Shown here: piece by piece, positions 9,684 through 17,484 of the stretch | Layout: every line of letters starts with the position of its first letter | How positions within the stretch are numbered: the first letter of the stretch is position 1 | From: CAVSMC01 sp963728935 | GTDB taxonomy: Bacteria; Pseudomonadota; Gammaproteobacteria; Burkholderiales; Casimicrobiaceae | Assembly: GCA_963728935.1 (NCBI GenBank) | Contig: CAVSMC010000001.1 | Coordinates: 3,162,001-3,226,000, forward strand | Reading direction: 5' to 3' | Length of the DNA: 64,000 bases | Made by a program: the position numbers and the translations under genes | The notes under the pieces: generated by a model | Database searches by the model: none | What the model saw: the letters and a program-made list of their open reading frames with translations, nothing else | Told to the model about the DNA's origin: nothing

Positions 9684-10070
9684 TCAAGCCGCGGTGCTCG
9701 CGCGTTCGCCGTACGCGAGCACTCCCATCATGTCGGCGAAGCGCGACCAGTCGAGCCGCTTGCTCCTGTGCTTGCTGTGCAAAAGTAGCAAAAGTAGGGT
9801 CATAGCAAAAGTAGGGTCAGACTCGACTTTTGTACTCCGCGCGCATAGGCAGCGCCTGCGCAAAAGTCGAGTCTGACCCTACTTTTGCACGCGACCGATC
9901 TCGAGCTCGCCAATCTTGTCGCCGGCGGCATAGATCTGCAGCCGCAGCGACGATCGCGCCTTCGCGAGCTCGAAGTTGTCGAGGCTCGCGCGCACTTCGT
10001 GCCGGCGCTTGTTCGCGACCTTTGTCTTTCCGCGGCGCTTCGGCGCCGTCTTCGACGTGGCCCGCGTCAT
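9684..10070 (-). pseudogene. Small gene split by a palindromic element
   Basis: An ATG at 10070 opens a basic N-terminus (MTRATSKTAPKRRGKTK), then DNFELAKARSSLRLQIYAAG and GELEIGR, and stops at 9879 on a TAG that belongs to the repeat. On the other side of the 114-bp repeat, in the same frame, the coding pattern resumes as SKHRSKRLDWSRFADMM and LAYGERASTAA before a TGA at 9684. Removing the repeat exactly (9777-9890) rejoins the two parts into one 90-residue frame. The family is unidentified; my impression is of a small conserved proteobacterial hypothetical protein. An ATG inside the repeat (9803) could start a 39-residue tail peptide. Confidence 0.6.
9777..9890. mobile_element. Palindromic MITE/REP-like element, copy A
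   Basis: The outer ends are a perfect 12-bp inverted repeat, GTGCAAAAGTAG and CTACTTTTGCAC. Inside, a perfect 27-bp inverted repeat (9805-9831 against 9862-9888) contains the GGGTCAGACTCGAC core. The 30-bp centre can fold on itself (AGGC-agc-GCCT). The left side carries extra partial direct copies of the arm at 9779 and 9788. The element is visibly more AT-rich than its surroundings, is non-coding, and interrupts a small gene without shifting its frame (114 bp). A diverged copy lies at 16712-16800. Confidence 0.8.
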
Positions 10071-10285
10071 GGCGAACCCCCGAGCGACTTCGCGCTGTGC
10101 TCGATCGTGCGCGGGCTCGCATCGCCGGCCAGCGGCAAAAGCGTTACAGCAATGTACGGTATCGCACATATCAGTGGCGTCACGGGGCTTCTCCTTTTGC
10201 CACAAAACCCCTTACGCTACTCGCATTCCTTGTCGGGGGCCTCGCGCGCGCGAAGAACGCGTGCAGGCGCTGCGCTTCAACGCTC

Positions 10286-11314
10286 ATGTCCGCACCGCTC
10301 GCGCTTTCGGTACTCGATCAGTCGACGGCGGCGCTCGGGCGCGCCGAATCCGACGCCATCGGCGAGACGCTCGAGCTCGCTCGCCTGTGCGATCGGCTCG
10401 GCTATCGGCGTTACTGGCTTTCCGAGCATCACAACAGCGGCAGCATCGTCGGCACGGCGCCGGAGATCCTGATGGCGGCGATCGCGGCGACGACCGCTCG
10501 CATTCGAGTCGGCAGCGCCGGCGTGATGCTCCCGCACTATTCACCATTGAAGGTTGCCGAGCAGTTCCGCGTGCTCGAAGCGATCGCGCCGGGGCGCATC
10601 GATCTCGGCGTCGGGCGCGCACCGGGCTCGGACCGCATCACCGCCTACGCGCTGAACCCGGACGCCGACAACGCCGCGCACGAGTTTCCGCGCCAGGTGA
10701 TCGACCTGATGCATTGGATCGAGGACAAGCCGCTCGACGCCGGCCATCCGTTCGCCGGCATCATTGCGCATCCGCGCGGACCGAGCTCCCCCGACGTTTG
10801 GATCCTCGGCAGCTCGGACTTCGGCGCGCAGCTCGCCGCGCACTTCGGCCTGCCGTACGCGTACGCGTATTTCTTCCGCGACGGCCGCGGCGTCGAGCAG
10901 GCATTGTCGCTGTATCGCGAGAACTTCAGCCCGAGCGAGCGCTACCCTGAGCCGATCGCGACCGTTTGCATCTGGGCGCTCGCCGCGGATACCGAGGCGC
11001 AAGCATGGGACTTGTTCAAGACGCGTGAACATTGGCGCGTCGGATTCGAGCACGGCGTTCGCAACCCGCTGGTGGCGCCCGAGCAGGCGGCGGCGCATCG
11101 GTACACGCAGGCCGAGCGAGCGCTGATCGATGCGCTGCGCGCCAACGCATTCGTCGGCGCCGCCGACCAGGTCGCGAAACGGCTCACCGCGGAAGCCGAG
11201 CGGCTCGAGCTCGACGAGATCGTGATCGTCACCTGGACGTACGACGCGGCCGCGCGGCGGCGCTCGTACGAGCTTCTCGCGCAGGCGTTCGAACTCGAGC
11301 TGGCTACGCGATGA
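10286..11314 (+). CDS. LLM-class flavin-dependent oxidoreductase (luciferase-like)
   Basis: This 342-residue protein has the bacterial-luciferase TIM-barrel family pattern. It begins LALSVLDQSTAALG, continues with YWLSEHHNSG, then RIRVGSAGVMLPHYSPLKVAEQ and APGRIDLGVGRAPGSD, the hallmark of the group-1 LLM (MsnO8-like) branch. Members use reduced FMN, supplied by a separate reductase, to monooxygenate small organic substrates; the substrate here is unknown. The frame is open upstream, but the ATG at 10286 matches the family N-terminus. The gene stands alone, with the disrupted small gene divergently upstream. Confidence 0.9.
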   Translation: MSAPLALSVLDQSTAALGRAESDAIGETLELARLCDRLGYRRYWLSEHHNSGSIVGTAPEILMAAIAATTARIRVGSAGVMLPHYSPLKVAEQFRVLEAIAPGRIDLGVGRAPGSDRITAYALNPDADNAAHEFPRQVIDLMHWIEDKPLDAGHPFAGIIAHPRGPSSPDVWILGSSDFGAQLAAHFGLPYAYAYFFRDGRGVEQALSLYRENFSPSERYPEPIATVCIWALAADTEAQAWDLFKTREHWRVGFEHGVRNPLVAPEQAAAHRYTQAERALIDALRANAFVGAADQVAKRLTAEAERLELDEIVIVTWTYDAAARRRSYELLAQAFELELATR

Positions 11315-11341
11315 GCTACATCGCGCACTTGCCGACATAGC

Positions 11342-11605
11342 CTACGGACACCGCTTCCGCGTCGGGGGCGCGAGTCCGCTTTTGAGCTCGTCGTAGACGC
11401 AATGGCAGATGCCGATCTTCGTGCATTCGGTCATCTTCGCGGCGAGCGCCGGCAATGCTGCGAGGGCGCCGCGCGCACGCGCGGCGGCGATCGCGGGTTG
11501 GATCGCATCGGCGATACTCCCTGGAGCGCGCCGGGTGCTTACCCGACTATTTCGCCGGTGTGGATTGCCGGCCAAGCGAACGCCGCCGGCGACGAACGCA
11601 TCCAA
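11342..11605 (-). CDS. Possible small Cys-containing protein or remnant
   Basis: An 87-codon minus-strand frame fills most of the 319-bp space after the LLM gene. Its first half looks non-coding. The second half has an Ala-rich helix (RGALAALPALAAK) followed by MTECTKIGICHCVYDELKSG, a compact Cys pattern like that of small secreted proteins. No start codon is well placed before the Ala-rich part, so it may be the tail of a decayed gene. Overlapping plus-strand frames look worse. Confidence 0.25.
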   Translation of the reverse strand: MDAFVAGGVRLAGNPHRRNSRVSTRRAPGSIADAIQPAIAAARARGALAALPALAAKMTECTKIGICHCVYDELKSGLAPPTRKRCP

Positions 11606-11633
11606 CGATTGAACATTCGCTCACGAAGCGGCA

Positions 11634-11864
11634 ATGCCCGATCAATACTCCGACGACGATCCGCGCCCGCAACCGCCCGAGCGGCCGGCGCCCGAGGACT
11701 GCTGCGGAAGCGGCTGCGATCGTTGCGTGCTCGAACTGTACGAAGAGGCTTTCGACCGCTATCGTGCGGAGCTCGCGGCTTGGGAACGGCGCGCAGCAAT
11801 GCGGCGCGACGGGCCGCAATCGGCGGAGGGGGTGTCGAATGGGACAACAGCAGCAGGCCACTGA
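11634..11864 (+). CDS. Oxidoreductase-like domain small protein
   Basis: A 76-residue protein with a Pro-rich lead (RPQPPERPAPE), then CCGSGCDRCVLELYEEAFD, which matches the oxidoreductase-like N-terminal domain (PF09791-type): a CCxSGCxxCV motif followed by an acidic YxxxxxxY helix. The four cysteines could bind a metal. The biochemical role is not known to me. The 3' end overlaps the start of cdd by 26 bp, so the two are probably one transcript. Confidence 0.75.
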   Translation: MPDQYSDDDPRPQPPERPAPEDCCGSGCDRCVLELYEEAFDRYRAELAAWERRAAMRRDGPQSAEGVSNGTTAAGH

Positions 11865-12243
11865 CGAACTGGTGAGAGCCGCGACGCGAGCACGCGAGCA
11901 CGCGTATGCGCCGTACTCGAGGTTTCGCGTCGGTGCCGCGGTTCGCGCGTCCGACGGTCGGGTCTTCGCCGGCTGCAACGTCGAGAATGCGTCGTATGGC
12001 CTGTCGATATGCGCCGAGCGCGTCGCGATCTTCAATGCGGTCGCGCACGGCGCACGCGAGATCCGCGCGCTCGCCGTATGCACCGATGCGCCCGCGCCGG
12101 CGACGCCGTGCGGCGCCTGCCGGCAAGTGATCGCGGAGTTCGCGGACGACGCAGCGATCGCTCTCGCCAACACCGGCGGTGCACTCGTCATCACGAGCAT
12201 CAACGAGCTGTTGCCGCTACCGTTCCGACTCGATTCGCAGTGA
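11839..12243 (+). CDS. cdd: Cytidine deaminase
   Basis: A 134-residue homotetrameric-type cytidine deaminase converting cytidine or deoxycytidine to the uridine form in pyrimidine salvage. The zinc and catalytic motifs are complete: NVENASYGLSICAERVA carries the Cys ligand and proton-shuttle Glu, and TPCGACRQVIAEF carries the two remaining Cys ligands. The length is normal for the short bacterial type. The ATG at 11839 has GGAGGGGG upstream, embedded in the end of the preceding gene. Confidence 0.95.
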   Translation: MGQQQQATDELVRAATRAREHAYAPYSRFRVGAAVRASDGRVFAGCNVENASYGLSICAERVAIFNAVAHGAREIRALAVCTDAPAPATPCGACRQVIAEFADDAAIALANTGGALVITSINELLPLPFRLDSQ

Positions 12244-12297
12244 TCGGCGCACAATGCGCGACATGGCGCCTTCACGATCGTACGAGGATGCCGCCGA

Positions 12298-13671
12298 ATG
12301 AGCCGCTCCAACGCGCCGGCAGTGCTGGACCTGATCGGCAACACGCCGCTGGTGGAGGTCACGCGCCTCGATACCGGACCATGCACGCTGCTGCTAAAGC
12401 TCGAGTCGCAAAATCCCGGCGGATCGATCAAGGATCGGATCGGCCGCTCGATGATCGAAGGCGCCGAGCGCAGCGGCCGGCTGCGGCCCGGCGGCACCGT
12501 CGTCGAGGCGACCGCCGGCAATACCGGACTCGGCCTCGCGCTCGTCGCGCGCGCGAAGGGCTAACCTATCGTGCTCGTCGTGCCGGACAAGATGTCGACC
12601 GAGAAGGTGCTGCATTTGAAAGCGCTCGGCGCGCAGGTGCACACGACGCGCTCCGACGTCGGCAAGGGACATCCGGACTATTACCAGGATTACGCGGCGA
12701 GGCTCGCCTCCGGGATTCCCGATTCGTTCTTCGCGGATCAGTTCAACAATCCCGACAATCCCGCCGCGCATGAGCAGACGACCGGGCCGGAGATCTGGCA
12801 GCAAAGCGGCGGTGCAATCGACGCGATCGTCGTCGGCGTCGGATCGGCGGGAACGTTGACCGGACTGACGCGCTACTTTCGCCGTGTCGCGCCGCACGTC
12901 GAGTTCATCCTGGCAGATCCCGTCGGATCGATTCTCGCCGAGTACGTTCGAAGCGGAACGGTCGGCACCGCCGGATCGTGGGCGGTCGAAGGTATCGGCG
13001 AGGACTTCGTGCCGCCGATCGCCGACCTTTCCGCGGTCACGCAAGCGTATTCGATATCGGACCGGGACAGCTTCGCCACGGCGCGCGAGCTGTTGCGCGC
13101 CGAAGGCATACTCGGCGGCTCGTCGACGGGCACGCTCGTCGCCGCCGCGCTGCGTTACTGCCGCGAGCGGAAGGGCGCGAAGCGCGTCGTGAGCTTTGTC
13201 TGCGACACCGGAACGCGCTACCTGTCGAAGCTCTACAACGATCAATGGATGCTCGACCAGGGATTGCTCGCGCGTCCCGCGCTCGGCGACCTTCGCGACC
13301 TGATCTCGCGCCGCTTCGACGAAGGCACGGTCGTTTCGGTTGGCCGCACCGACACGCTGCTCAACGCGTTCCAGCGGATGCGCGCCGCCGAGGTCTCGCA
13401 GTTGCCGGTGCTCGACGGTGCGAAGCTCATCGGCGTGATCGACGAATCGGATCTGCTGTTGAAGGTGCACGACGATCCCGTGCTCTTCCATTCGGCGGTC
13501 GAGGCCGCGATGTCGAAGCGGCTGGAGACGATCGCGCCGAGCGCGAGCCTCGCGCACGTGCAGTCGATCCTCGATCGCGGCCTCGTCGCGCTGGTCGCCG
13601 ACGGCGAGCGCTTCTACGGTCTCATCACACGCTTCGATCTGTTGAATCACTTGCGCAGGAGACTCGGATGA
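12298..13671 (+). pseudogene. Cystathionine beta-synthase, broken by an in-frame TAA
   Basis: The full reading frame would encode a 457-codon CBS that joins serine and homocysteine in reverse transsulfuration. The PLP fold is clear: NPGGSIKDR with the PLP Lys at 45, and EATAGNTGLGLAL. Codon 89 (12562-12564) is TAA, placed between ARAKG and PIVLVVPDKMS, where homologues usually have an aromatic residue such as Tyr. Reading resumes in the same frame without any indel and carries the rest of the PLP domain (HTTRSDVGKGHPDYYQD) plus two C-terminal CBS regulatory domains. One base change from TAC or TAT explains it. A sequencing error or a true null is possible. The stop overlaps the next gene (ATGA). 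Confidence 0.85.
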
Positions 13672-14858
13672 AACGGGACGACGAGCAAGCGATGGGGATG
13701 CTCGACTTCGCGACGCGCGCGATCCACGCCGGACAGTCGCCCGACCCGTCGACCGGCGCGATCATGCCGCCGATCTACGCGACGTCGACGTACGTTCAGC
13801 AAAGTCCCGGCGTGCACAAGGGACTCGACTACGGGCGCTCGCACAATCCGACCCGCTGGGCGCTCGAGCGCTGCGTCGCCGATCTGGAGGGCGGCGCACA
13901 GGCTTACGCGTTCGCATCGGGGATGGCCGCGATCGCTACCGTGCTCGAGACGCTCGACGCGGGCGCGCATATCGTCGCCGGCGATGACCTCTACGGCGGC
14001 ACGTATCGATTGTTCGAGCGCGTGCGCCGGCGCAGCGCCGGCCAGCGTTTTTCGTTCGTCGATCTGTCGGCCAGCGCGAACGTCGCCGCGGCGATCCGTC
14101 CCGAGACGAAGATGGTATGGGTCGAGACGCCGAGCAATCCGCTGCTGAAGCTCGCCGACCTCGCGGCGATCGCCGAGCTCTGTCGCGAACGGGCCATCGT
14201 CGCCGTCGCCGACAACACGTTTGCAAGTCCCTACGTGCAGCGGCCGCTCGATCACGGCTTCGATGTCGTCGTGCATTCGACGACCAAGTACCTGAACGGC
14301 CACTCCGACGTCATCGGCGGCATCGCGATCGTCGCGAGCGGCGAGCGCCTCGCACCGATGCGCGAGCAGCTCGGGTTTCTGCAGAACGCCGTGGGCGGCA
14401 TCGCCGGTCCGTTCGACAGCTTCCTTACGCTGCGCGGCGTGAAGACGCTTGCGCTGCGGATGGAGCGTCATTGCGAAAACGCGCTAGCCCTCGCGCGATG
14501 GCTGCAAGCGCAGCCGAAAGTCGCGCGTGTGCGCTATCCGGGCCTCGCATCGCACGCGCAACACGCGCTTGCGAAGCATCAGATGCGCGGATTTGGCGGG
14601 ATGATCTCGATCGAGCTTGCGACCGACCTCGCCGGCACGAAGCGCTTCCTCGAACGCTGCGAGCTCTTCTCGCTCGCCGAGAGCCTCGGCGGCGTCGAGA
14701 GCCTGATCGAGCACCCGGCGATCATGACGCATGCGACGATTCCGCCGCCGCAGCGCGCAGCGCTCGGCATCGGCGACGCGCTGGTTCGCCTGTCGGTCGG
14801 GATCGAAGACGTCGGCGATCTCCAGCGCGACCTCGAGCGGGCGCTCGCGGCGGTCTGA
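13668..14858 (+). CDS. Cystathionine gamma-lyase/synthase family PLP enzyme
   Basis: A 396-residue Cys/Met-metabolism PLP enzyme. Signatures: TRAIHAGQSPDPSTGA, the YGRSHNPTR substrate loop, FASGMAAIATV, the VWVETPSNPLLK motif, DNTFASPYVQRP, and the PLP Lys in HSTTKYLNGHSD. The ending SLGGVESLIEHPAIMTH is typical. With the CBS gene immediately upstream (4-bp overlap), the likely role is cleaving cystathionine to cysteine, i.e. gamma-lyase. Sequence alone does not exclude gamma-synthase. Its only partner in the operon carries a nonsense codon, which matters for whether the pathway works. Confidence 0.92.
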   Translation: MKRDDEQAMGMLDFATRAIHAGQSPDPSTGAIMPPIYATSTYVQQSPGVHKGLDYGRSHNPTRWALERCVADLEGGAQAYAFASGMAAIATVLETLDAGAHIVAGDDLYGGTYRLFERVRRRSAGQRFSFVDLSASANVAAAIRPETKMVWVETPSNPLLKLADLAAIAELCRERAIVAVADNTFASPYVQRPLDHGFDVVVHSTTKYLNGHSDVIGGIAIVASGERLAPMREQLGFLQNAVGGIAGPFDSFLTLRGVKTLALRMERHCENALALARWLQAQPKVARVRYPGLASHAQHALAKHQMRGFGGMISIELATDLAGTKRFLERCELFSLAESLGGVESLIEHPAIMTHATIPPPQRAALGIGDALVRLSVGIEDVGDLQRDLERALAAV

Positions 14859-14860
14859 CT

Positions 14861-15511
14861 CTAACGCTTTCGGCGCAGGATTTCGTCGCTCGCTCGACGC
14901 AGGATGTCGGCAACGCGCGCCTGCTCGTCGTCGTCGGCGTCGAACCTCGAATAGAGCGCCGCGCGAAGCGAGCGACGCGCATCGTTCAGCGCGTCGCCCC
15001 AGCCCGGCGGCGCTTCGTGCGACGGCGTGGCGTCCGGCCCGCGGCCGGACCTGCCGCCGAACGCGCGGCGGACGCCCTCCATTCGCCTTTCGATCCAGCG
15101 AAGCTGCGCGAAGATCGCTTCTGCGAACGCGCGTCGTTCGTCGAGCTTCTCGCGCCCGGCGTCGGTGATGTGATACGACTTCTTGCTGCCGTCGACTTCG
15201 ACGCTCGCGTAACCGAGCTCCTCGAGGTAGGTGAGCGCGGGATAGATCATCCCGGGGCTCGGGCTGTAAAAGCCGCCGGAGCGCTCCTCCAGCGCCTTGA
15301 TGATCTCGTAGCCGTGGCGCGGCTTCTCTTCGAGCAGCGCGAGGATCACGAGCTGAAGGTCGTCGGCGCCGAGTTTGCGCCCGCTGCGAAAGCCATGCAG
15401 CGCGCCGTCGCCGGCGGCCGACCAGCCGGCGAATCCGAACGAACGCCCGTGCCGGCCCATGCAGTGACGCGAGGGGCCGGGGCGAAACCAGTGACCGAAC
15501 ATGGCGTGCAT
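14861..15511 (-). CDS. PadR-family transcriptional regulator with His-rich N-terminus
   Basis: A 216-residue PadR regulator. The winged helix covers about residues 50-120: LQLVILALLEEKPRHGYEII, GGFYSPSPGMIYPALTYLEE and KKSYHITDAGREKL. The C-terminal helix (residues 125-210) should be the dimer arm. Ahead of the DNA-binding domain is a 40-residue tail with H2, H7, H16, C17, H21 and H39. This layout resembles the nickel-responsive PadR protein YqjI, so metal sensing is a reasonable inference. It converges on the previous gene with 2 bp between stops. Tandem palindromes upstream suggest autoregulation and control of the divergent membrane protein gene. Confidence 0.88.
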   Translation of the reverse strand: MHAMFGHWFRPGPSRHCMGRHGRSFGFAGWSAAGDGALHGFRSGRKLGADDLQLVILALLEEKPRHGYEIIKALEERSGGFYSPSPGMIYPALTYLEELGYASVEVDGSKKSYHITDAGREKLDERRAFAEAIFAQLRWIERRMEGVRRAFGGRSGRGPDATPSHEAPPGWGDALNDARRSLRAALYSRFDADDDEQARVADILRRASDEILRRKR

Positions 15512-15531
15512 CGAGCTCTCCGTTGTGTGTA

Positions 15532-15555
15532 TATCGTACGATATATCGAGCGATA
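15532..15555. promoter_or_regulatory. Two abutting palindromic operators for the PadR protein
   Basis: Two 12-bp palindromes of the form TATCG-NN-CGATA lie end to end: TATCGTACGATA at 15532-15543 and TATCGAGCGATA at 15544-15555. The first extends to a perfect 16-bp palindrome (15530-15545). They sit 21-44 bp upstream of the padR start. The TATCG/CGATA half-site and the location make them probable binding sites for that protein (inference). Confidence 0.65.
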
Positions 15556-15716
15556 ACGGTCGTCAAGAGCGACGTCGAGCGCGCATATCAATTTCAATAG
15601 GTTAGGTAGGATCGTTCGATCCAATCGCTTCCATCGTAAACTTCGATTGGCATCGGGCTGTTACAGTGCCTATCATCCCGATTGTGCAGTGCAGCACGAC
15701 CTATTTGGAGACATGG

Positions 15717-16013
15717 ATGGAACCACAGTTGCGTTACCCCTCTCCGCGCACCGAAGTGTCGGGAGCCGTCATCGAGGCGAGCCTTTGGCTTCGGCTGGGC
15801 TTCTTCAGCGGCGTGGCGATCGTCGCCGTCGCCGCGATCCGATTCCTCGATAGCCAGTCGGGACTCTTGCTTTCGCTGGCGTCGGCAGTCCTCGGCGCGG
15901 CGCTCGCCGCCTTTTCGGTGCGACGCGCATTAGATTTGCTCGAGCGCGAAAGTGCGGCAAGCGGCGACGGCGAGTCCGTGCCCGCGAAGCAGCGCGTGCT
16001 GTCGCAGTCCTGA
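15717..16013 (+). CDS. Small two-helix membrane protein
   Basis: A 98-residue protein with two predicted membrane segments, about residues 25-45 (LRLGFFSGVAIVAVAAI) and 50-70 (LLLSLASAVLGAALAAF), and a charged, Ser-rich C-terminal tail. The ATG at 15717 has GGAG eight bases upstream; a GTG at 15666 would add 17 residues and is less likely. I do not recognise the family. It diverges from the PadR gene across the tandem operators, so it may be the regulator's target. Confidence 0.6.
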   Translation: MEPQLRYPSPRTEVSGAVIEASLWLRLGFFSGVAIVAVAAIRFLDSQSGLLLSLASAVLGAALAAFSVRRALDLLERESAASGDGESVPAKQRVLSQS

Positions 16014-16135
16014 TCCGCGGCTTTCGCGCCCACGCGAAGCGAATATTCGCCGCCGCCGCCCCGAGCATTCCGTTGTGGCGTGCGCGGACGTCGCCGAACA
16101 TGTGCCGATCGGGAGGGATCCCGCATGGGGGCACA

Positions 16136-16687
16136 ATGGCTCGCGACGATTCGACCAGCTTCAGCGCACTGCCTCCGCCGGCGTTGAGCTGGCTCGAGGA
16201 GCGCCATCGTGCGGGGATCATCGCGCATCTGTCTCGGCTCACGCCGCACGAGCGCGTGCGCCGGTTCGGACGCGCAGTGGGCGATTCGGATATCGCCGCG
16301 TTCATCGATGACATCGATTTCAACGCGCATTGGCTGATCGGGGCGTTCGCGTTCGACCACAGATTGATCGGCCTCGCGCACGCATGCCCGGTTCGCACCG
16401 GGCGCGATTACACCGTGTATGCGGCGATCAGCGTCGATCGCGATTACCGCGGACGCGGAATCGGTCGCGCACTTCTCGGCTCGATCGTCGATCGACTGCA
16501 CCGGGTGGCCGCAACGACCGTCGTCGCGATCGGCTCGGCGTTCGATTTGCCCGGCGACACCGTCGGCGGCGAATTCGGCGCCGATGCTGCGCAGGCCTTT
16601 GAGGTGTGCACGGGCATTCGCATCGAAGCCGAACAGTTGCCGCCGGGACGCGCCTATCGCGACACCGTCGCGCAGGCAGGCGCGTAG
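16136..16687 (+). CDS. GNAT-family N-acetyltransferase
   Basis: A 183-residue GCN5-related acetyltransferase. The region LSRLTPHERVRRFG followed by IGAFAFDHRLIGLAHACPV forms the first strands. Motif A, YAAISVDRDYRGRGIGRALL, contains the acetyl-CoA pyrophosphate loop R-G-R-G-I-G. The substrate is unknown. The chosen ATG has GGGGG upstream. The end of the gene is followed closely by palindromic element B, which separates it from the convergent FHA gene. Confidence 0.82.
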   Translation: MARDDSTSFSALPPPALSWLEERHRAGIIAHLSRLTPHERVRRFGRAVGDSDIAAFIDDIDFNAHWLIGAFAFDHRLIGLAHACPVRTGRDYTVYAAISVDRDYRGRGIGRALLGSIVDRLHRVAATTVVAIGSAFDLPGDTVGGEFGADAAQAFEVCTGIRIEAEQLPPGRAYRDTVAQAGA

Positions 16688-16711
16688 GGAACAAGTAGCG
16701 TCAGCCTCGAG

Positions 16712-16800
16712 GAAAAAGTGGGGTCAGACTCGACTTTTCGCACACTGACAGGCAGTGCGCAGATCAGTGCATGAAAAGTCGAGTCCGACCCTGCTTTTTC
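16712..16800. repeat. Palindromic MITE/REP-like element, copy B
   Basis: Two 28-bp arms (16712-16739 and 16773-16800) are inverted repeats with three mismatches, all transitions. Both contain the GGGTCAGACTCGAC-type core of copy A at 9777. The 33-bp centre includes CACTG-acagg-CAGTG, a second small hairpin. It fills the gap between two convergent genes, and the last two bases of its right arm form part of the TGA stop of the FHA gene. It could act as a bidirectional terminator. Confidence 0.75.
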
Positions 16801-17470
16801 AATCGAGCGAGAACTCGAGTTTCTCGTCGGCTACCTCTACGACGTCACCATGGTCGAGCGGCCGAGGCTCGTCACCGATCGGCCGCCCATTGACGCGCGT
16901 GCGCCGGCGACCTTCGACGTGCACGACGAAATAGCCGACGGGACGTCGCGTGATCACGGCAAGTTCCTTGCCGCGCTTGCCGAACATCGCAACGACACGG
17001 TCGAGGTCGATCACGCTGCCCGAGCGGCTGCCGCGCAGCAGCATCACGCGCGCCTTGGGTAGGCGAACTTTCGTCGAGCGTGCGCGCGACACGTGCACGT
17101 TCGCCGCATCGTCCGCGTCGACATCGGTGCGCGCGAGTCCCGCGATCAGCATCGTGCGTTCGAGGTCGACGCCGCCCGACGTGCGCAAGTTGATATAGCG
17201 CAGGTTGAAGCGGCCGAACGCGATCACGTCGCCATGCTGGAGGATCCGCCGCGACACGCGCTTGCCGTTGACGTAGGTTCCATTCGCGCTTTCGAGATCC
17301 TCGAGGATGTGGTCGTTGCCGACGGGCACGATCGCCGCGTGCTCTCGGCTCACCGCCGGATCGTCGATCACGATGGGGTTGGCGGCATCGCGGCCGACGG
17401 TAAGTCGCTGCTTGTCGACGAAGCATTGATACAGCACCGAATCGCCCGCGCTCAGTACCAGCTTCGCCAT
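16799..17470 (-). CDS. FHA-domain protein (type VI secretion phospho-signalling type)
   Basis: A 223-residue cytoplasmic protein. An N-terminal FHA domain spans about residues 22-93, with LTVGRDAANPIVIDD, the phosphothreonine-binding SREHA, and ESANGTYVNGKRV. A second, degenerate FHA-like fold ends the protein (TRVNGRPIGDEPRPLDHGD). FHA domains bind phosphothreonine, so the likely ligand is a protein phosphorylated by the kinase encoded at 18335. It starts 14 bp after the phosphatase gene, in the same direction. Its stop is completed by palindromic element B, so a few native C-terminal residues may have been lost. Confidence 0.85.
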   Translation of the reverse strand: MAKLVLSAGDSVLYQCFVDKQRLTVGRDAANPIVIDDPAVSREHAAIVPVGNDHILEDLESANGTYVNGKRVSRRILQHGDVIAFGRFNLRYINLRTSGGVDLERTMLIAGLARTDVDADDAANVHVSRARSTKVRLPKARVMLLRGSRSGSVIDLDRVVAMFGKRGKELAVITRRPVGYFVVHVEGRRRTRVNGRPIGDEPRPLDHGDVVEVADEKLEFSLD

Positions 17471-17484
17471 GACTCGGGCCGCGC

